Source of the DNA: Acinetobacter sp. ANC 4558
GTDB lineage: Bacteria; Pseudomonadota; Gammaproteobacteria; Pseudomonadales; Moraxellaceae
NCBI RefSeq assembly: GCF_002135375.1
Contig: NZ_NEGH01000005.1
Location: 6,753-70,752, forward strand
DNA length: 64,000 bases
Direction: 5' to 3'
Shown: positions 37,392 through 47,088 of the stretch, in pieces
Position numbering within the stretch: position 1 is the first letter of the stretch
How the letters are laid out: the number at the start of each line of letters is the position of its first letter
The notes under the pieces: generated by a model
Databases searched by the model: none
Told to the model about the DNA's origin: nothing
What the model saw: only the letters and a program-made list of their open reading frames with translations
Translations under genes and position numbers: made by a program

Positions 37392-37874
37392 ATGACTGCT
37401 ATTGCAAATAACCACGTGGTTTCATTCCACTACACATTGACTAACGCAGAGGGTGAAACTCTCGACCAATCTCAAGGTGAACCACTTGCATATTTGCATG
37501 GTGCTAGTAACATCATTCCAGGACTTGAAAAAGCATTAGCAGGCAAAACTGTTGGTGAAAAATTCACGATTACGATTCCTGCTGCTGAAGCTTATGGTGA
37601 ATATAACCCTGAACTTGTTCAAGAAGTACCTGCTCAAATGTTCCAAGGCGTTGAAAATATCCAAGCGGGTATGCAATTCCAAGCTCAAACTGATGATGGT
37701 GTTCAAATTGTAACTGTTAAAGCAGTTGAAGGTGAAAATATCGTTGTAGATGCGAATTTCCCACTTGCTGGACAAGATTTAACTTTTGAAGTTGAAATCG
37801 TAGAAATCCGTGATGCTTCAGAAGAAGAACTAGAGCACGGTCATGTACATGGTGCGGGTGGTCATCACCACTAA
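37392..37874 (+). CDS. slyD: FKBP-type peptidyl-prolyl isomerase, SlyD-like
   Basis: 160 residues. The FKBP domain (YLHGASNIIPGLEKALAGKTVGEK, about 37-60) is interrupted by the insert-in-flap chaperone domain (about 70-125: AYGEYNPELVQEVPAQMF). It ends in a short histidine-rich tail HGHVHGAGGHHH. SlyD helps protein folding and, in E. coli, delivers nickel to hydrogenase. The tail is far shorter than E. coli's, so metal binding should be modest. Monocistronic, with a strong terminator. Confidence 0.9.
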   Translation: MTAIANNHVVSFHYTLTNAEGETLDQSQGEPLAYLHGASNIIPGLEKALAGKTVGEKFTITIPAAEAYGEYNPELVQEVPAQMFQGVENIQAGMQFQAQTDDGVQIVTVKAVEGENIVVDANFPLAGQDLTFEVEIVEIRDASEEELEHGHVHGAGGHHH

Positions 37875-37889
37875 GGTCTTTATGATCAA

Positions 37890-37916
37890 AAAGGCTAAGT
37901 TAAACTTAGCCTTTTT
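37890..37916 (+). terminator. Terminator after slyD
   Basis: AAAGGCTAAGT/ACTTAGCCTTT, a perfect 11-bp stem followed by TTTTTT. Confidence 0.9.
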
Positions 37917-38019
37917 TATTGATAAACTTTTAAATAATGATACTTATTATTAAATATCAACAGACTTCAGTACAAATAATTTATAGAATAAAAAAGCTAC
38001 TGTGAATGATTAATCAATA

Positions 38020-39450
38020 ATGCAAAATCAATCTTTGATCTGGTTCAGACAAGACTTACGTACTTTAGACAATACAGCGCTCTGGTATGCAACCCGAGAA
38101 AACCCAACCATTGGTCTGATTATTTTGTCTCCAGAACAATGGAAACAGCATGATGATGCACCAATTAAAATTGATTTTTATCTCAGACAAGTGAATGACT
38201 TAAAACAAAAACTTCATTCTCTTAATATTCCCCTACATATTGAAATTATCCCTTTATGGAAAGATATTCCTCGCTTTATTTCAACCTTTTGTCAAAAGCA
38301 CTACATTGAAAATGTACATGCGAATATCGACTTAGGTTGGAACGAGCTTAAACGTGATGCGCGCGTCCAAAAAGCATTAAATCACATACACAAAGATTTA
38401 GTGCTTTACCACGATCGAACACTATTTCCAGTAGGTAGCATACGTAATCATTCGAATCACCCCTATCAAGTTTTTAGTGCATTTAAAAAGAAATGTATCG
38501 AGCAACTCGTAATATCAATTCCACAGCCCTTTCCATCACCCAAAAAACAGCATGAGAATCATCTAAAGCAAACCTTTAATCTTCAAGTCCCAACCTTAAA
38601 ACAGCTGAATATTGCAACTCATTTAATCAAAAATCAACAACAATGGGATGTAGGTGAAAATCTAGGATTCAATCAACTGAATCAGTTTATCGAGCATGAT
38701 GTATCAAACTATCATTTAGAAAGGGACTTACCAAATAACAATCATACCAGTCTACTTTCACCGTATTTAAATTGCGGAATACTCTCAATCCGCCAATGTA
38801 TAAATGCTTTATTCAAAACTACAGATGGTTATTTTCAAATACAAAATGAAGGTCAACAAACTTGGCTCAATGAGTTAATTTGGCGTGAATTTTATCAACA
38901 CATCTTATTTGACTTTCCACGCTTATCGAAACATGAACCCTTTAAGCTCAACACTCAAAAAATTACTTGGCGTCACTCACCTGAAGATTTTGAAGCCTGG
39001 AAATTTGGACAAACAGGCATTCCTATTGTTGATGCAGGGATGCGTCAAATGTTAAAAACTGGCTGGATGCATAATCGTGTACGAATGATTGTTGCAATGT
39101 TTTTGAGTAAAAATTTACTTATTGATTGGCGACTAGGAGAACAATGGTTCATGCAGAATTTAATTGATGGAGATTTAGCGGCAAATAATGGTGGCTGGCA
39201 ATGGTGTGCTTCTACAGGCACAGATGCTGTACCCTATTTCCGTATTTTTAATCCTATTAGTCAATCACAAAAATTTGATCCGAAAGGATCTTATATTCGA
39301 CAATGGGTGCCAGAATTGGCAAATTTAGATGATCAATTCATTCATGAACCCTATGCCAAAAATTCAAATCTTGAATTAGCTTATCCAAAGCCTATTGTTG
39401 ATTTAAAGCAAAGCAGACAAAGAGCATTAGATACATTTAAAGGGATCTAA
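38020..39450 (+). CDS. phrB: Deoxyribodipyrimidine photolyase
   Basis: 476 residues, class I CPD photolyase. The N-terminal antenna domain starts SLIWFRQDLRTLDNTALW. The FAD domain carries WREFYQHILFDFP, the TGIPIVDAGMRQM motif, GWMHNRVRMIVAMFL, and the signature WQWCASTGTDAVPYFRIFNP with the C-terminal QKFDPKGSYIRQWVPEL. It repairs UV cyclobutane dimers using blue light. Its length matches the E. coli enzyme (472). Overlapping no neighbour; 145 bases after slyD. Confidence 0.95.
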   Translation: MQNQSLIWFRQDLRTLDNTALWYATRENPTIGLIILSPEQWKQHDDAPIKIDFYLRQVNDLKQKLHSLNIPLHIEIIPLWKDIPRFISTFCQKHYIENVHANIDLGWNELKRDARVQKALNHIHKDLVLYHDRTLFPVGSIRNHSNHPYQVFSAFKKKCIEQLVISIPQPFPSPKKQHENHLKQTFNLQVPTLKQLNIATHLIKNQQQWDVGENLGFNQLNQFIEHDVSNYHLERDLPNNNHTSLLSPYLNCGILSIRQCINALFKTTDGYFQIQNEGQQTWLNELIWREFYQHILFDFPRLSKHEPFKLNTQKITWRHSPEDFEAWKFGQTGIPIVDAGMRQMLKTGWMHNRVRMIVAMFLSKNLLIDWRLGEQWFMQNLIDGDLAANNGGWQWCASTGTDAVPYFRIFNPISQSQKFDPKGSYIRQWVPELANLDDQFIHEPYAKNSNLELAYPKPIVDLKQSRQRALDTFKGI

Positions 39451-39517
39451 ATCATTTTTTTATTCTGAGTGAAAGTTTGAGGGGTACACTCGCAAAATAT
39501 ACCCCTAAAATATAAAA

Positions 39518-40300
39518 TTATTTAGCTCCCTGCTCATCTCGCTTGAATACCAGCTCACCTTTCAAGCTACTTTCAGCATCAAAATAATAGCCATCGACAT
39601 TGAAGGTTTTTAAATCTTCCACTGTACTCAATTGATTTTCAATAATATAACGTGCCATTAATCCTCTTGCTTTTTTTGCATAAAAACTAATGACTTTATA
39701 TTGACCATTTTTCTGATCTAAAAAAACAGGTTTAATCACATCTGCCTTAATTTTGTTTTCTTTTACAGATTTATAATATTCATCTGAAGCGATATTGACC
39801 AATAATTCTGAATGTGTGTGTGCTAAATCCTCATTGATTAAATGAGTAATTCGATCCCCCCAAAACTCATATAAGTTATGACCACGATCATTCTTTAATT
39901 TTGTTCCCATTTCTAAACGATATGGCATCATTAAATCTAATGGCCGTAATAGTCCATATAAGCCTGACAACATACGTAAATGTTCTTGTGAAAACTTAAG
40001 AGATTGTTCTGATAGTTTATATGCATCCAAGCCTGTATATACATCACCTTTAAATGCAAATATTGCCTGACGAGCATTGGAGAAATTAAAATCGGATTGC
40101 CAATCATGAAATCTTGCAACATTCAATTGAGCAATTTTTTCACTTACAGTCATTAAATTTGAAATATCAGTTGCAGATAATTTTTGACAATCATTAATTA
40201 ACAATTCAGATTGGTCAATTAATCTTGGTAGGGTAAATTGATCACTCGGTAACGATGTTTCATAATCTAACGTTTTTGCGGGTGAAATAAGAGCAAGCAT
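39518..40300 (-). CDS. yaaA: Peroxide stress protein YaaA (UPF0246)
   Basis: 260 residues (E. coli YaaA 258). Recognised by [14 protein letters not shown] at the start, then [39 protein letters not shown], and [14 protein letters not shown]. YaaA limits intracellular free iron under hydrogen peroxide stress and binds DNA. Converges with phrB over a weak hairpin of AGGGGTA/TACCCCT near 39480-39508. Confidence 0.93.
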   Translation of the reverse strand: MLALISPAKTLDYETSLPSDQFTLPRLIDQSELLINDCQKLSATDISNLMTVSEKIAQLNVARFHDWQSDFNFSNARQAIFAFKGDVYTGLDAYKLSEQSLKFSQEHLRMLSGLYGLLRPLDLMMPYRLEMGTKLKNDRGHNLYEFWGDRITHLINEDLAHTHSELLVNIASDEYYKSVKENKIKADVIKPVFLDQKNGQYKVISFYAKKARGLMARYIIENQLSTVEDLKTFNVDGYYFDAESSLKGELVFKRDEQGAK

Positions 40301-40422
40301 AAAGAACCTGATGAAAAAATAACTAATCAGACTATAACAGTAGACTTATTTTAATACCAATTTATGTTTTAACTAAGTGTTATCGGTAAAATAATCATTC
40401 TCCTGTTTATCTGTTTTAAATT

Positions 40423-41055
40423 ATGTCTGAGCAAATTTTTATTGAAGGTTCTGTTGGAAAAATTGAAATTTTTGTGGATTACCCGCAAGGTGAAATAAAA
40501 GGATTTGCTGTTGTTTGTCATCCGCACCCTTTGCAAGGTGGTACACCTCACCATAAAGTTCCGACATTACTTGCCCAAATGTTTTTAGAACGTGGTTGTG
40601 TTGTATATAGACCTAGTTTTCGTGATTCTGGCCAAAGTGATGGATCCCATGATCAAGGCTATGGTGAAACTGAAGATACTCTGGCAACGATTGAATATGC
40701 CCGTTCAAAGCATCTTGGAAAAACTTTTTACGCTGGCGGTTTTAGCTTTGGTGCACATGTAATGGCAAAGGCTTATGCCGCCCTGCCGGCTCCTCTACAA
40801 GCAAAACAGCTTATTCTATGTGGTTTACCTACAGCAACTGTAGCCAACATTCGTCATTATGAAACACCTAAAATACAAGGAGATATCTTATTTATTCATG
40901 GTGAATCGGATGACATCACACTACTTTCAGATTTAATTCTTTGGGCTCAGCCTCAGCGCCACTTAGTGACTGTTTTACCAGGTGCAAACCATTTCTTTAC
41001 TGGTTATTTAAAACAATTACGTATTGCGATTACCAGATTCTTAGCAATCGCTTAA
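40423..41055 (+). CDS. Alpha/beta hydrolase (COG2945-type)
   Basis: 210 residues. HPHPLQGGTPHHKV near residue 27 is the N-terminal motif of this small hydrolase group, the nucleophile elbow is AGGFSFGAHV (S about 107), the acid is in HGESDDIT and the histidine in GANHFFTG. No signal peptide. Members are cytoplasmic esterases of unknown substrate. Its start is 122 bases from the divergent yaaA start. Confidence 0.82.
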   Translation: MSEQIFIEGSVGKIEIFVDYPQGEIKGFAVVCHPHPLQGGTPHHKVPTLLAQMFLERGCVVYRPSFRDSGQSDGSHDQGYGETEDTLATIEYARSKHLGKTFYAGGFSFGAHVMAKAYAALPAPLQAKQLILCGLPTATVANIRHYETPKIQGDILFIHGESDDITLLSDLILWAQPQRHLVTVLPGANHFFTGYLKQLRIAITRFLAIA

Positions 41056-41214
41056 GTCTCATCAGCTATCACTCTCACATTCGTGCAGGGTGATAGCGAT
41101 AAATTTAATAACGATCAAGAAAAAAATAATACTGTCATTTTCTTTTGTAAAATTGAATTTAAAAAATATATGGATAAATTAATATTTATCTAAAAAACTA
41201 CCACATACTTCAAA

Positions 41215-41595
41215 TTAAATATTTTCTTGATCAATCCATTTAAATTCACTTAATGATGCTTCATCTTTTAAGGAGTTTTCAACTGCTTGTGCAAGCTGAT
41301 TTAGTAAACTTCGCTCTGTAATGCGCGCTAACCAATCTTGTTCTTCGTCTGGATAAGATGAAATTTCACAAACCAAATGACCATCTGCATTTTGAGTTTC
41401 ACAACGGACAGCCAAAGGTAAAGCATATTGGTCAACACTGACTGCAACTTGTGCGCCACTTTGGGCAAGTGTTTCAAAACCATATTTAGTTAATTTTTGA
41501 GTTAATACATTGGCAACATAGTCTTGCACTTCATGTGAGTTTTGTACTTGATTATCTGTTCCGTTATTGGCTAAAAATTTTAATGTACGCATCAT
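41215..41595 (-). CDS. Conserved hypothetical small protein
   Basis: About 126 residues from ATG 41595, chosen because AGG lies eight bases before it; an upstream ATG at 41610 is possible. No motif is recognised. The centre has QVAVSVDQYALPLAVRCETQ and HLVCEISSYPDEEQDWLARI; the sequence is soluble and acidic. Followed by a terminator only after the fused tyrA/aroA gene. Function unknown. Confidence 0.65.
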   Translation of the reverse strand: MMRTLKFLANNGTDNQVQNSHEVQDYVANVLTQKLTKYGFETLAQSGAQVAVSVDQYALPLAVRCETQNADGHLVCEISSYPDEEQDWLARITERSLLNQLAQAVENSLKDEASLSEFKWIDQENI

Positions 41596-41732
41596 AAGAC
41601 CTAAAAGCATTTTTCTTGTATTGTTTTAGCATAAGTAATAAACAGCAAACAGCCAAGTAAATTCCATTTTTTTAATATATTAATTACAAATAAAAACTCA
41701 AGTCTTTAAATTTATTTAATAATTTAAGACAT

Positions 41733-41763
41733 AAAAAAGCTTGCGATAAACGCAAGCTTTTTT
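41733..41763 (-). terminator. Terminator of the pheA-hisC-tyrA/aroA operon
   Basis: AAAAAAGCTTGCG-ATAAA-CGCAAGCTTTTTT, a perfect 13-bp stem ending in a T run, 20 bases after the tyrA/aroA stop. Confidence 0.92.
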
Positions 41764-41782
41764 AAGATTACAGCGTAAAGCG

Positions 41783-44032
41783 TTATTCACTGACTTGAAT
41801 GCTTAAACCCGCTAATTCAGTCAATGCGGTAAATGTCGGAAAACTTGTCGCGACAGTTTCTGTCCCCACAATTTTAATCGCACCTGAAGTACGTAAACCT
41901 GCCATAGAGAAACTCATCGCAATACGATGATCATGATGAGATTCAATTTCACTGCCTGTAAAAATTGCATCCCATTCTCCAGACTTCCCTTTTCCTTCGA
42001 TGATGATACCGTCCTCAGTGGGTGTACAATCAATTCCCATACTTTTTAGACCATCCGCCATCACTTGAATACGGTCAGACTCTTTTACTCGAAGCTCAGC
42101 TGCCCCTGTTAAGATAGTTTGACCTTCAGCACATGCTGCGGCAATAAATAATGCAGGGAATTCATCAATTGCAAGTGGCACTTGATCTTCAGGCATATGA
42201 ATACCTTTTAAAGTACGTGAACCTCGAATACGAATATCTGCAATTGGCTCACCACCTGCAATACGTTCATTTTCAACAGTTAAGTCTGCGCCCATCTGTT
42301 TTAAGATTTCAATAATTCCTGTCCGAGTTGGATTAATGCCAACTGCTTCTAAGGTAACATCAGAATTTTCTGTAATTGCTGCACCCACCATAAAGAATGC
42401 CGCAGATGAAATATCCGAAGGAACTTGAATATTTGTTGCAATTAATTTACCACCACCTTGAAGCGAAATACGATTTCCTTCAGTCTTGACCGGATATCCA
42501 AATGCACGCAGCATACGTTCTGTATGATCTCGTGTTGGTTCTGGTTCTACAACCGACGTTTCGCCTTCTGCCCATAAACCTGCAAATAAAATGCCAGATT
42601 TCACTTGTGCTGAAGCCATTGGCAAATCGTAGTGAATCCCTTTGAGCATTTGACTCCCTGTAATAGACACAGGTGGTGTACCACGTTCGCCCGTCGTTTG
42701 AATCTGTGCTCCCATTTCACGTAAAGGTTTTGCAATACGTTCCATTGGACGCTTTGACAGTGAAGCATCACCAGTCATTACTGAGTCAAATTTTTGTGCA
42801 GCCAGCATGCCAGAAAGTAAACGCATTGAGGTCCCTGAGTTACCCATGTACAACTCAGATTTTGGTGCTTTTAAACCCTGCATTCCTACACCATGTACAG
42901 TAACTTCACCATTTTTTGGTCCTTCAATACTGACTCCCATGTCACGGAAAGCTTGAATGGTTGCAAGTGCATCTTCCCCTTCCAAAAAGCCTGTAACATG
43001 CGTCGTTCCTTCTGCAATTGCACCAAACATGATGGAGCGATGTGACACGGATTTATCACCTGGAATACTAAATTTACCTTTGAAACTTTTTTTACCAGGC
43101 AAAATCGTAAATTGTTGTGTCGTCACTTTTTTGTTCTCCATCAAAGGGCTCTTTGCGAGCATATGGTTAAAATGCTGGCGCGCAGCTTGTGCATGCCCTA
43201 ATAAACCCATTAAAGCGTGTGAATCTTCATCTTCAATTAACTGGCGAATAACGGCCAATTGTTTTTCAAAACCATCTACTGCATTTAAAATTGCCTTTTT
43301 ATTGGCAAAGAAAATGTCATGCCACATTTGTGGGTCACTGGCAGCAATTCGTGAAAAATCTCGAAAACCACCAGCAGCATAGCGAAAAATATCTAAATTA
43401 TCTTCTCGATTCGCTAATTGCTCAACCAAATTAAATGCCATTAAATGTGGAAGATGGCTGGTATGTGCAAGGACTTCATCATGTTTATCGACATCCATAC
43501 AAATAACTTCTGCTTGTGCAGCTTGCCAAAGACAAATTAACTTATCAACAGCCCAATTCGCACTGGTTGGCAATGGCGTCAAAATAACTTTATGATTTGC
43601 AAATAAATCAATTCTGCCTGCATGAACGCCAGTATGTTCAGAACCTGCTATAGGATGACCGGGTACAAAACCTTCTGGTAAATCATCCCCATATACAGCT
43701 TTTGCAGCTTCAACTACATTGCCTTTGGTACTACCAACATCTGTGATAATGGCATGGCTGAATAAATAAGGTTTAATAGTCTCAAGTACCTTTTGTGTTG
43801 CACGTACAGGCAACGCTAAAATAACTAAATCTGCACCTTGAACAGCATCAATTGGATTTTCATAACCTTGTTGAATTAGACCTAAGACCTTCGCATCTTC
43901 AAGTGTTTTCTGAGATCGTGTTGAAGCAACTACCTGCTTTGCCAAATGATTAGCAACAATAACACGGGCAAGACTTGAACCAATTAGTCCAAGCCCAATA
44001 AATGCCACTTTTTCAAACATCATTTGAGACAT
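41783..44032 (-). CDS. tyrA-aroA: Bifunctional prephenate dehydrogenase / EPSP synthase (TyrA-AroA fusion)
   Basis: 749 residues. Part 1 (about 1-295) is prephenate dehydrogenase: the NAD fold FIGLGLIGSSLARVI starts at 11, and PGHPIAGSEHTGVHAG is at 124-139. Part 2 (about 307-749) is 3-phosphoshikimate 1-carboxyvinyltransferase: FSIPGDKSVSHRSIMFGAIA at 321-340 and YMGNSGTSMRLLSGML. Both signatures are complete, so both enzymes should work. An internal ATG at residue 298 could mark the ancestral AroA start. The fusion joins a tyrosine-branch step to the shikimate step before chorismate, as in Acinetobacter. Last gene of the pheA-hisC-tyrA/aroA operon, one base after hisC. Confidence 0.95.
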   Translation of the reverse strand: MSQMMFEKVAFIGLGLIGSSLARVIVANHLAKQVVASTRSQKTLEDAKVLGLIQQGYENPIDAVQGADLVILALPVRATQKVLETIKPYLFSHAIITDVGSTKGNVVEAAKAVYGDDLPEGFVPGHPIAGSEHTGVHAGRIDLFANHKVILTPLPTSANWAVDKLICLWQAAQAEVICMDVDKHDEVLAHTSHLPHLMAFNLVEQLANREDNLDIFRYAAGGFRDFSRIAASDPQMWHDIFFANKKAILNAVDGFEKQLAVIRQLIEDEDSHALMGLLGHAQAARQHFNHMLAKSPLMENKKVTTQQFTILPGKKSFKGKFSIPGDKSVSHRSIMFGAIAEGTTHVTGFLEGEDALATIQAFRDMGVSIEGPKNGEVTVHGVGMQGLKAPKSELYMGNSGTSMRLLSGMLAAQKFDSVMTGDASLSKRPMERIAKPLREMGAQIQTTGERGTPPVSITGSQMLKGIHYDLPMASAQVKSGILFAGLWAEGETSVVEPEPTRDHTERMLRAFGYPVKTEGNRISLQGGGKLIATNIQVPSDISSAAFFMVGAAITENSDVTLEAVGINPTRTGIIEILKQMGADLTVENERIAGGEPIADIRIRGSRTLKGIHMPEDQVPLAIDEFPALFIAAACAEGQTILTGAAELRVKESDRIQVMADGLKSMGIDCTPTEDGIIIEGKGKSGEWDAIFTGSEIESHHDHRIAMSFSMAGLRTSGAIKIVGTETVATSFPTFTALTELAGLSIQVSE

Positions 44033-44033
44033 G

Positions 44034-45125
44034 TTAAGCTTTCGCCTCTAAACCTAAAACCTGAGCCAATGCTGCTAAAAATTTTGCATTTTCTGTTTCT
44101 GTTCCAATTGAAACACGCAAGTGTTTTGCAATGCCCACTGGACGTACAATTACACCTTCCTTCAATAATGCATTGAATGTTTGCGCTGGATCAGCTTGAA
44201 CATTAACTAAAATAAAATTTGCTCGAGAAGCAACATAATTTAAACCTAGTGCCTTGAAGCCCGCTTCAAGTTGCGCCATGCCTGCTTTATTCACAAGACG
44301 AGATTTTTCAATAAAATCTTCATCCTTTAAAGCTGCAACGGCTGCAACCATGGCTAAATGGTTCACATTAAATGGTTGTCGAATTCGATTTAAATAATCC
44401 GTCACTTCTATAGACGCTAATGCAAAACCAACACGTAAAGCAGCAAGACCATAACACTTAGAGAGTGTACGGCTTACAATCAAATTCGAATATTGTTCAA
44501 GAAATTTTAAGCTATTAAAATTTTCTGGAAAATATTCAACATAAGCTTCATCCAATACCACAATCACATGAGGAGGTACTTTTTGCATGAAAACATCAAA
44601 TTCTGCTTCTTCAAACCAAGTTCCTGTTGGATTATTGGGATTTGCAATGAAAACCAGTTTGGTATTTTTTTCAATTGCCTCAGCCATAGCAATAAGATCA
44701 TGAGAAAAATCTTTTGCTGGCACTTCTATTGCTTTAGCCCCAATGGCTTGTGTTACTAGACCATAAACGGCAAATGCATGTTGACTATAAACGACTGAAT
44801 CACGCTCAGAAACAAAAGCACGTGCAAAAATTTCAAGTAAATCGTTTGAACCGTTTCCTAAGGTAATACGATTATGATTAAAACCAAATTGCGAATAAAT
44901 TTGGTCTTTTAAAATAAAACCACCACCATCTGGATAACGACCAATTTCAGCAAGTTCATCAGCAACAGCTTGCTTTACCAAATCAGAGCAGCCCAAAGGG
45001 TTCTCATTTGAAGCAAGTTTAACAATATCTGTAATGCCCAACTCACGCTCAAGTTCGCTAATTGGCTTACCTGGTTGATACGGTTGTAACTGTGCAATGC
45101 CTTCATTGGCTGGGACAAACGTCAT
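44034..45125 (-). CDS. hisC: Histidinol-phosphate aminotransferase family enzyme
   Basis: 363 residues, PLP fold type I. ANEGIAQLQPYQPGKPISEL opens the sequence, then SNENPLGCSD, the ANPNNPTGTW loop, the aspartate in VLDEAYVEYFP and the Schiff-base lysine in SRTLSKCYGLAALRVGF. HisC uses histidinol phosphate. Between pheA and tyrA/aroA, it probably also serves as the aromatic amino acid aminotransferase for phenylalanine and tyrosine, as HisC2-type enzymes do in other bacteria (inference). If the genome has a second hisC in the histidine operon, that view is stronger. Confidence 0.93.
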   Translation of the reverse strand: MTFVPANEGIAQLQPYQPGKPISELERELGITDIVKLASNENPLGCSDLVKQAVADELAEIGRYPDGGGFILKDQIYSQFGFNHNRITLGNGSNDLLEIFARAFVSERDSVVYSQHAFAVYGLVTQAIGAKAIEVPAKDFSHDLIAMAEAIEKNTKLVFIANPNNPTGTWFEEAEFDVFMQKVPPHVIVVLDEAYVEYFPENFNSLKFLEQYSNLIVSRTLSKCYGLAALRVGFALASIEVTDYLNRIRQPFNVNHLAMVAAVAALKDEDFIEKSRLVNKAGMAQLEAGFKALGLNYVASRANFILVNVQADPAQTFNALLKEGVIVRPVGIAKHLRVSIGTETENAKFLAALAQVLGLEAKA

Positions 45126-45193
45126 TTGATACTTCCAATTTATTTCAAATAATAGCTATTATTCATTCAATTTTAATGAATAACTCTGATGCA

Positions 45194-46303
45194 TTATAAA
45201 ACAGCAATAGGGTAAGAACCGAGCACTCGTACTTCTTTAACTAATGGTCGAATTTCTTCAATTGCTGCTTTGACATTGTCTTGCTCAATATGACCTTCTA
45301 AATCAATAAAGAACACATACGCCCATTTTTCAGGAAGTGCTGGACGTGTTTCTATACTGGTTAAGCTAATATTGTACTTGGCAAATGGTGCAAGAATATC
45401 CAACAATGCCCCTGCACGATCATGTGCAGAAATAAGTAAAGATGTCTTATCATTACCACTTTGTGGCACTTTCTCACGACCAATCACCAAAAATCTTGTG
45501 GTATTTTCAGGATTATCTTCAATATTACTGTGTAAGATTTCTAAATCATAAATACTTGCTGCGACATCTGAAGCAATTGCAGCAGAGTGCCACTCATTAC
45601 GGATACGACGCGCAGCTTCTGCATTTGAACTTAAAGCTACACGCTCCACCCCTGGATAATGCGCATCTAACCAACCACGGCATTGTGCTAACGTTTGTTG
45701 ATGAGCGTAAATCTGTTTAATACTGTCTTTACGTGTATTTTCAGAGATTAGGAATTGATGATGAATTCGTAATTCAACCTCACCAATCACATTTAAATGA
45801 GATGCTTTGAAACAATCTAAAGTGTGATTGACCACGCCTTCAGATGAGTTTTCTACTGGCACCAATCCATAATGCGCACTGCCCGCTTCAACTTCACGAA
45901 ATACTTCATCAATGGTTGGTAAGGGACGAATAACTGCATCTTGTCCAAATTGTTTAAGCACAGCAGAATGTGTGTAGGTTCCTATTGGACCTAAAAATGC
46001 AATACTCTGTGGTGCTTCTAATGCCAAACACGCAGACATAATTTCACGGAACAAACGCGCCATCGTTGCATCTGATAATGGACCAGTATTACGCTCCATA
46101 ACATTACGTAAAACTTGCGCTTCACGCTCAGGACGGTAAAACAGCGGATTCTCTTCTGCAGCAAACTTCGCGATTGCGACTGCCTCTGCTAATTTAGCAC
46201 GGCGATTAATTAATTGCTGAATCTGCTGATCTACAGAATCAATATCTTCACGAATCTGCGTAAGATCTAGAGAAGTCTTGGTGTTTTGATCGTCATGGAT
46301 CAT
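45194..46303 (-). CDS. pheA: P-protein: chorismate mutase / prephenate dehydratase
   Basis: 369 residues. Chorismate mutase (about 10-95, IREDIDSVDQQIQQLINRRA), prephenate dehydratase (about 100-285: FLGPIGTYTHSAVLKQFG, VPVENSSEGVVNHTLD, ENTTRFLVIGRE), and a C-terminal ACT domain (about 285-369) with SLTSIETRPALPEKWAYVFF. The usual ESRP of the phenylalanine site reads ETRP here. Makes phenylpyruvate from chorismate. First gene of the aromatic operon, 68 bases before hisC. An attenuator was not noticed upstream. Confidence 0.95.
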   Translation of the reverse strand: MIHDDQNTKTSLDLTQIREDIDSVDQQIQQLINRRAKLAEAVAIAKFAAEENPLFYRPEREAQVLRNVMERNTGPLSDATMARLFREIMSACLALEAPQSIAFLGPIGTYTHSAVLKQFGQDAVIRPLPTIDEVFREVEAGSAHYGLVPVENSSEGVVNHTLDCFKASHLNVIGEVELRIHHQFLISENTRKDSIKQIYAHQQTLAQCRGWLDAHYPGVERVALSSNAEAARRIRNEWHSAAIASDVAASIYDLEILHSNIEDNPENTTRFLVIGREKVPQSGNDKTSLLISAHDRAGALLDILAPFAKYNISLTSIETRPALPEKWAYVFFIDLEGHIEQDNVKAAIEEIRPLVKEVRVLGSYPIAVL

Positions 46304-47088
46304 TATTATGGTGCCTTTTAAAACCCGTTTTCTACATTATAACAATAGTTAGCTTTAAATTGTTACGCAATAGAACTTTGAAAATTTAAGCTTGAAAAAT
46401 ATACAATTAAAGCAATCAATCTCCCTTAAACTATTTTCATAAGCTCTCTTTCTCAATAGTTTAAAATACTTGGACATATAAAAATTAAATTGATTATTTT
46501 CAATACACTTCTTTATTCATAATAATGTCAATAACTGAATTTTGTTATAAATCATTTTATGCAGATCATTTATGTTGAACTCAAACATTTCTAATAATAT
46601 CTTTCAACTCAATATATCTGCTTAAAATCGTTATGTAATTTGCACATATAATCGATAAATAAGAAATAAATATTAATCCCATCAAAATAAAATTCAATAT
46701 CTTATATCTATTTATTGTTTTTTTATATTATTGCAAATTTAATAACAGTTTATTATTTTTAAAAATTAGTGTTAATTAAAATAAATAATACTCTACTTAT
46801 TTTGATATAAATTCTTCTGCTACAAAAATTTAAATCATGATAATTAATAATTTTAACTTTGATCATCCAAAAATAAAGATTTGAATTCACATTAAATTCA
46901 ACACATCATGATTATATAAATATTCTCGTGAATAATAGTTAAGTAACTGATCGTAAATCGATATTTGTCTGAGCGTTATAAAAATACTTAAAATCTTAAC
47001 ATCAAAAAATGCCCCCCTTCTTGAAATAACTGAATAATTTTTTAATGGATAAATATTGCAATAAAAGCATATAGATATAAGGATTTTT
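46304..47088. other. Long AT-rich intergenic region between pheA and dctA
   Basis: 785 bases, the largest gap in the window, lying between two divergent genes. It must contain both promoters. Scanning both strands I found no convincing ORF, tRNA-like fold or strong hairpin; base composition is far more AT-rich than in nearby genes. It could hold a small RNA or several regulator sites for dctA, but none can be supported from the sequence alone. Confidence 0.5.

Noticed and set aside
44034..45125. Histidine biosynthesis operon suggested by hisC and the HisD-like gene
   Set aside because: They are more than 40 kb apart, each in a different operon, and no other his gene is present.
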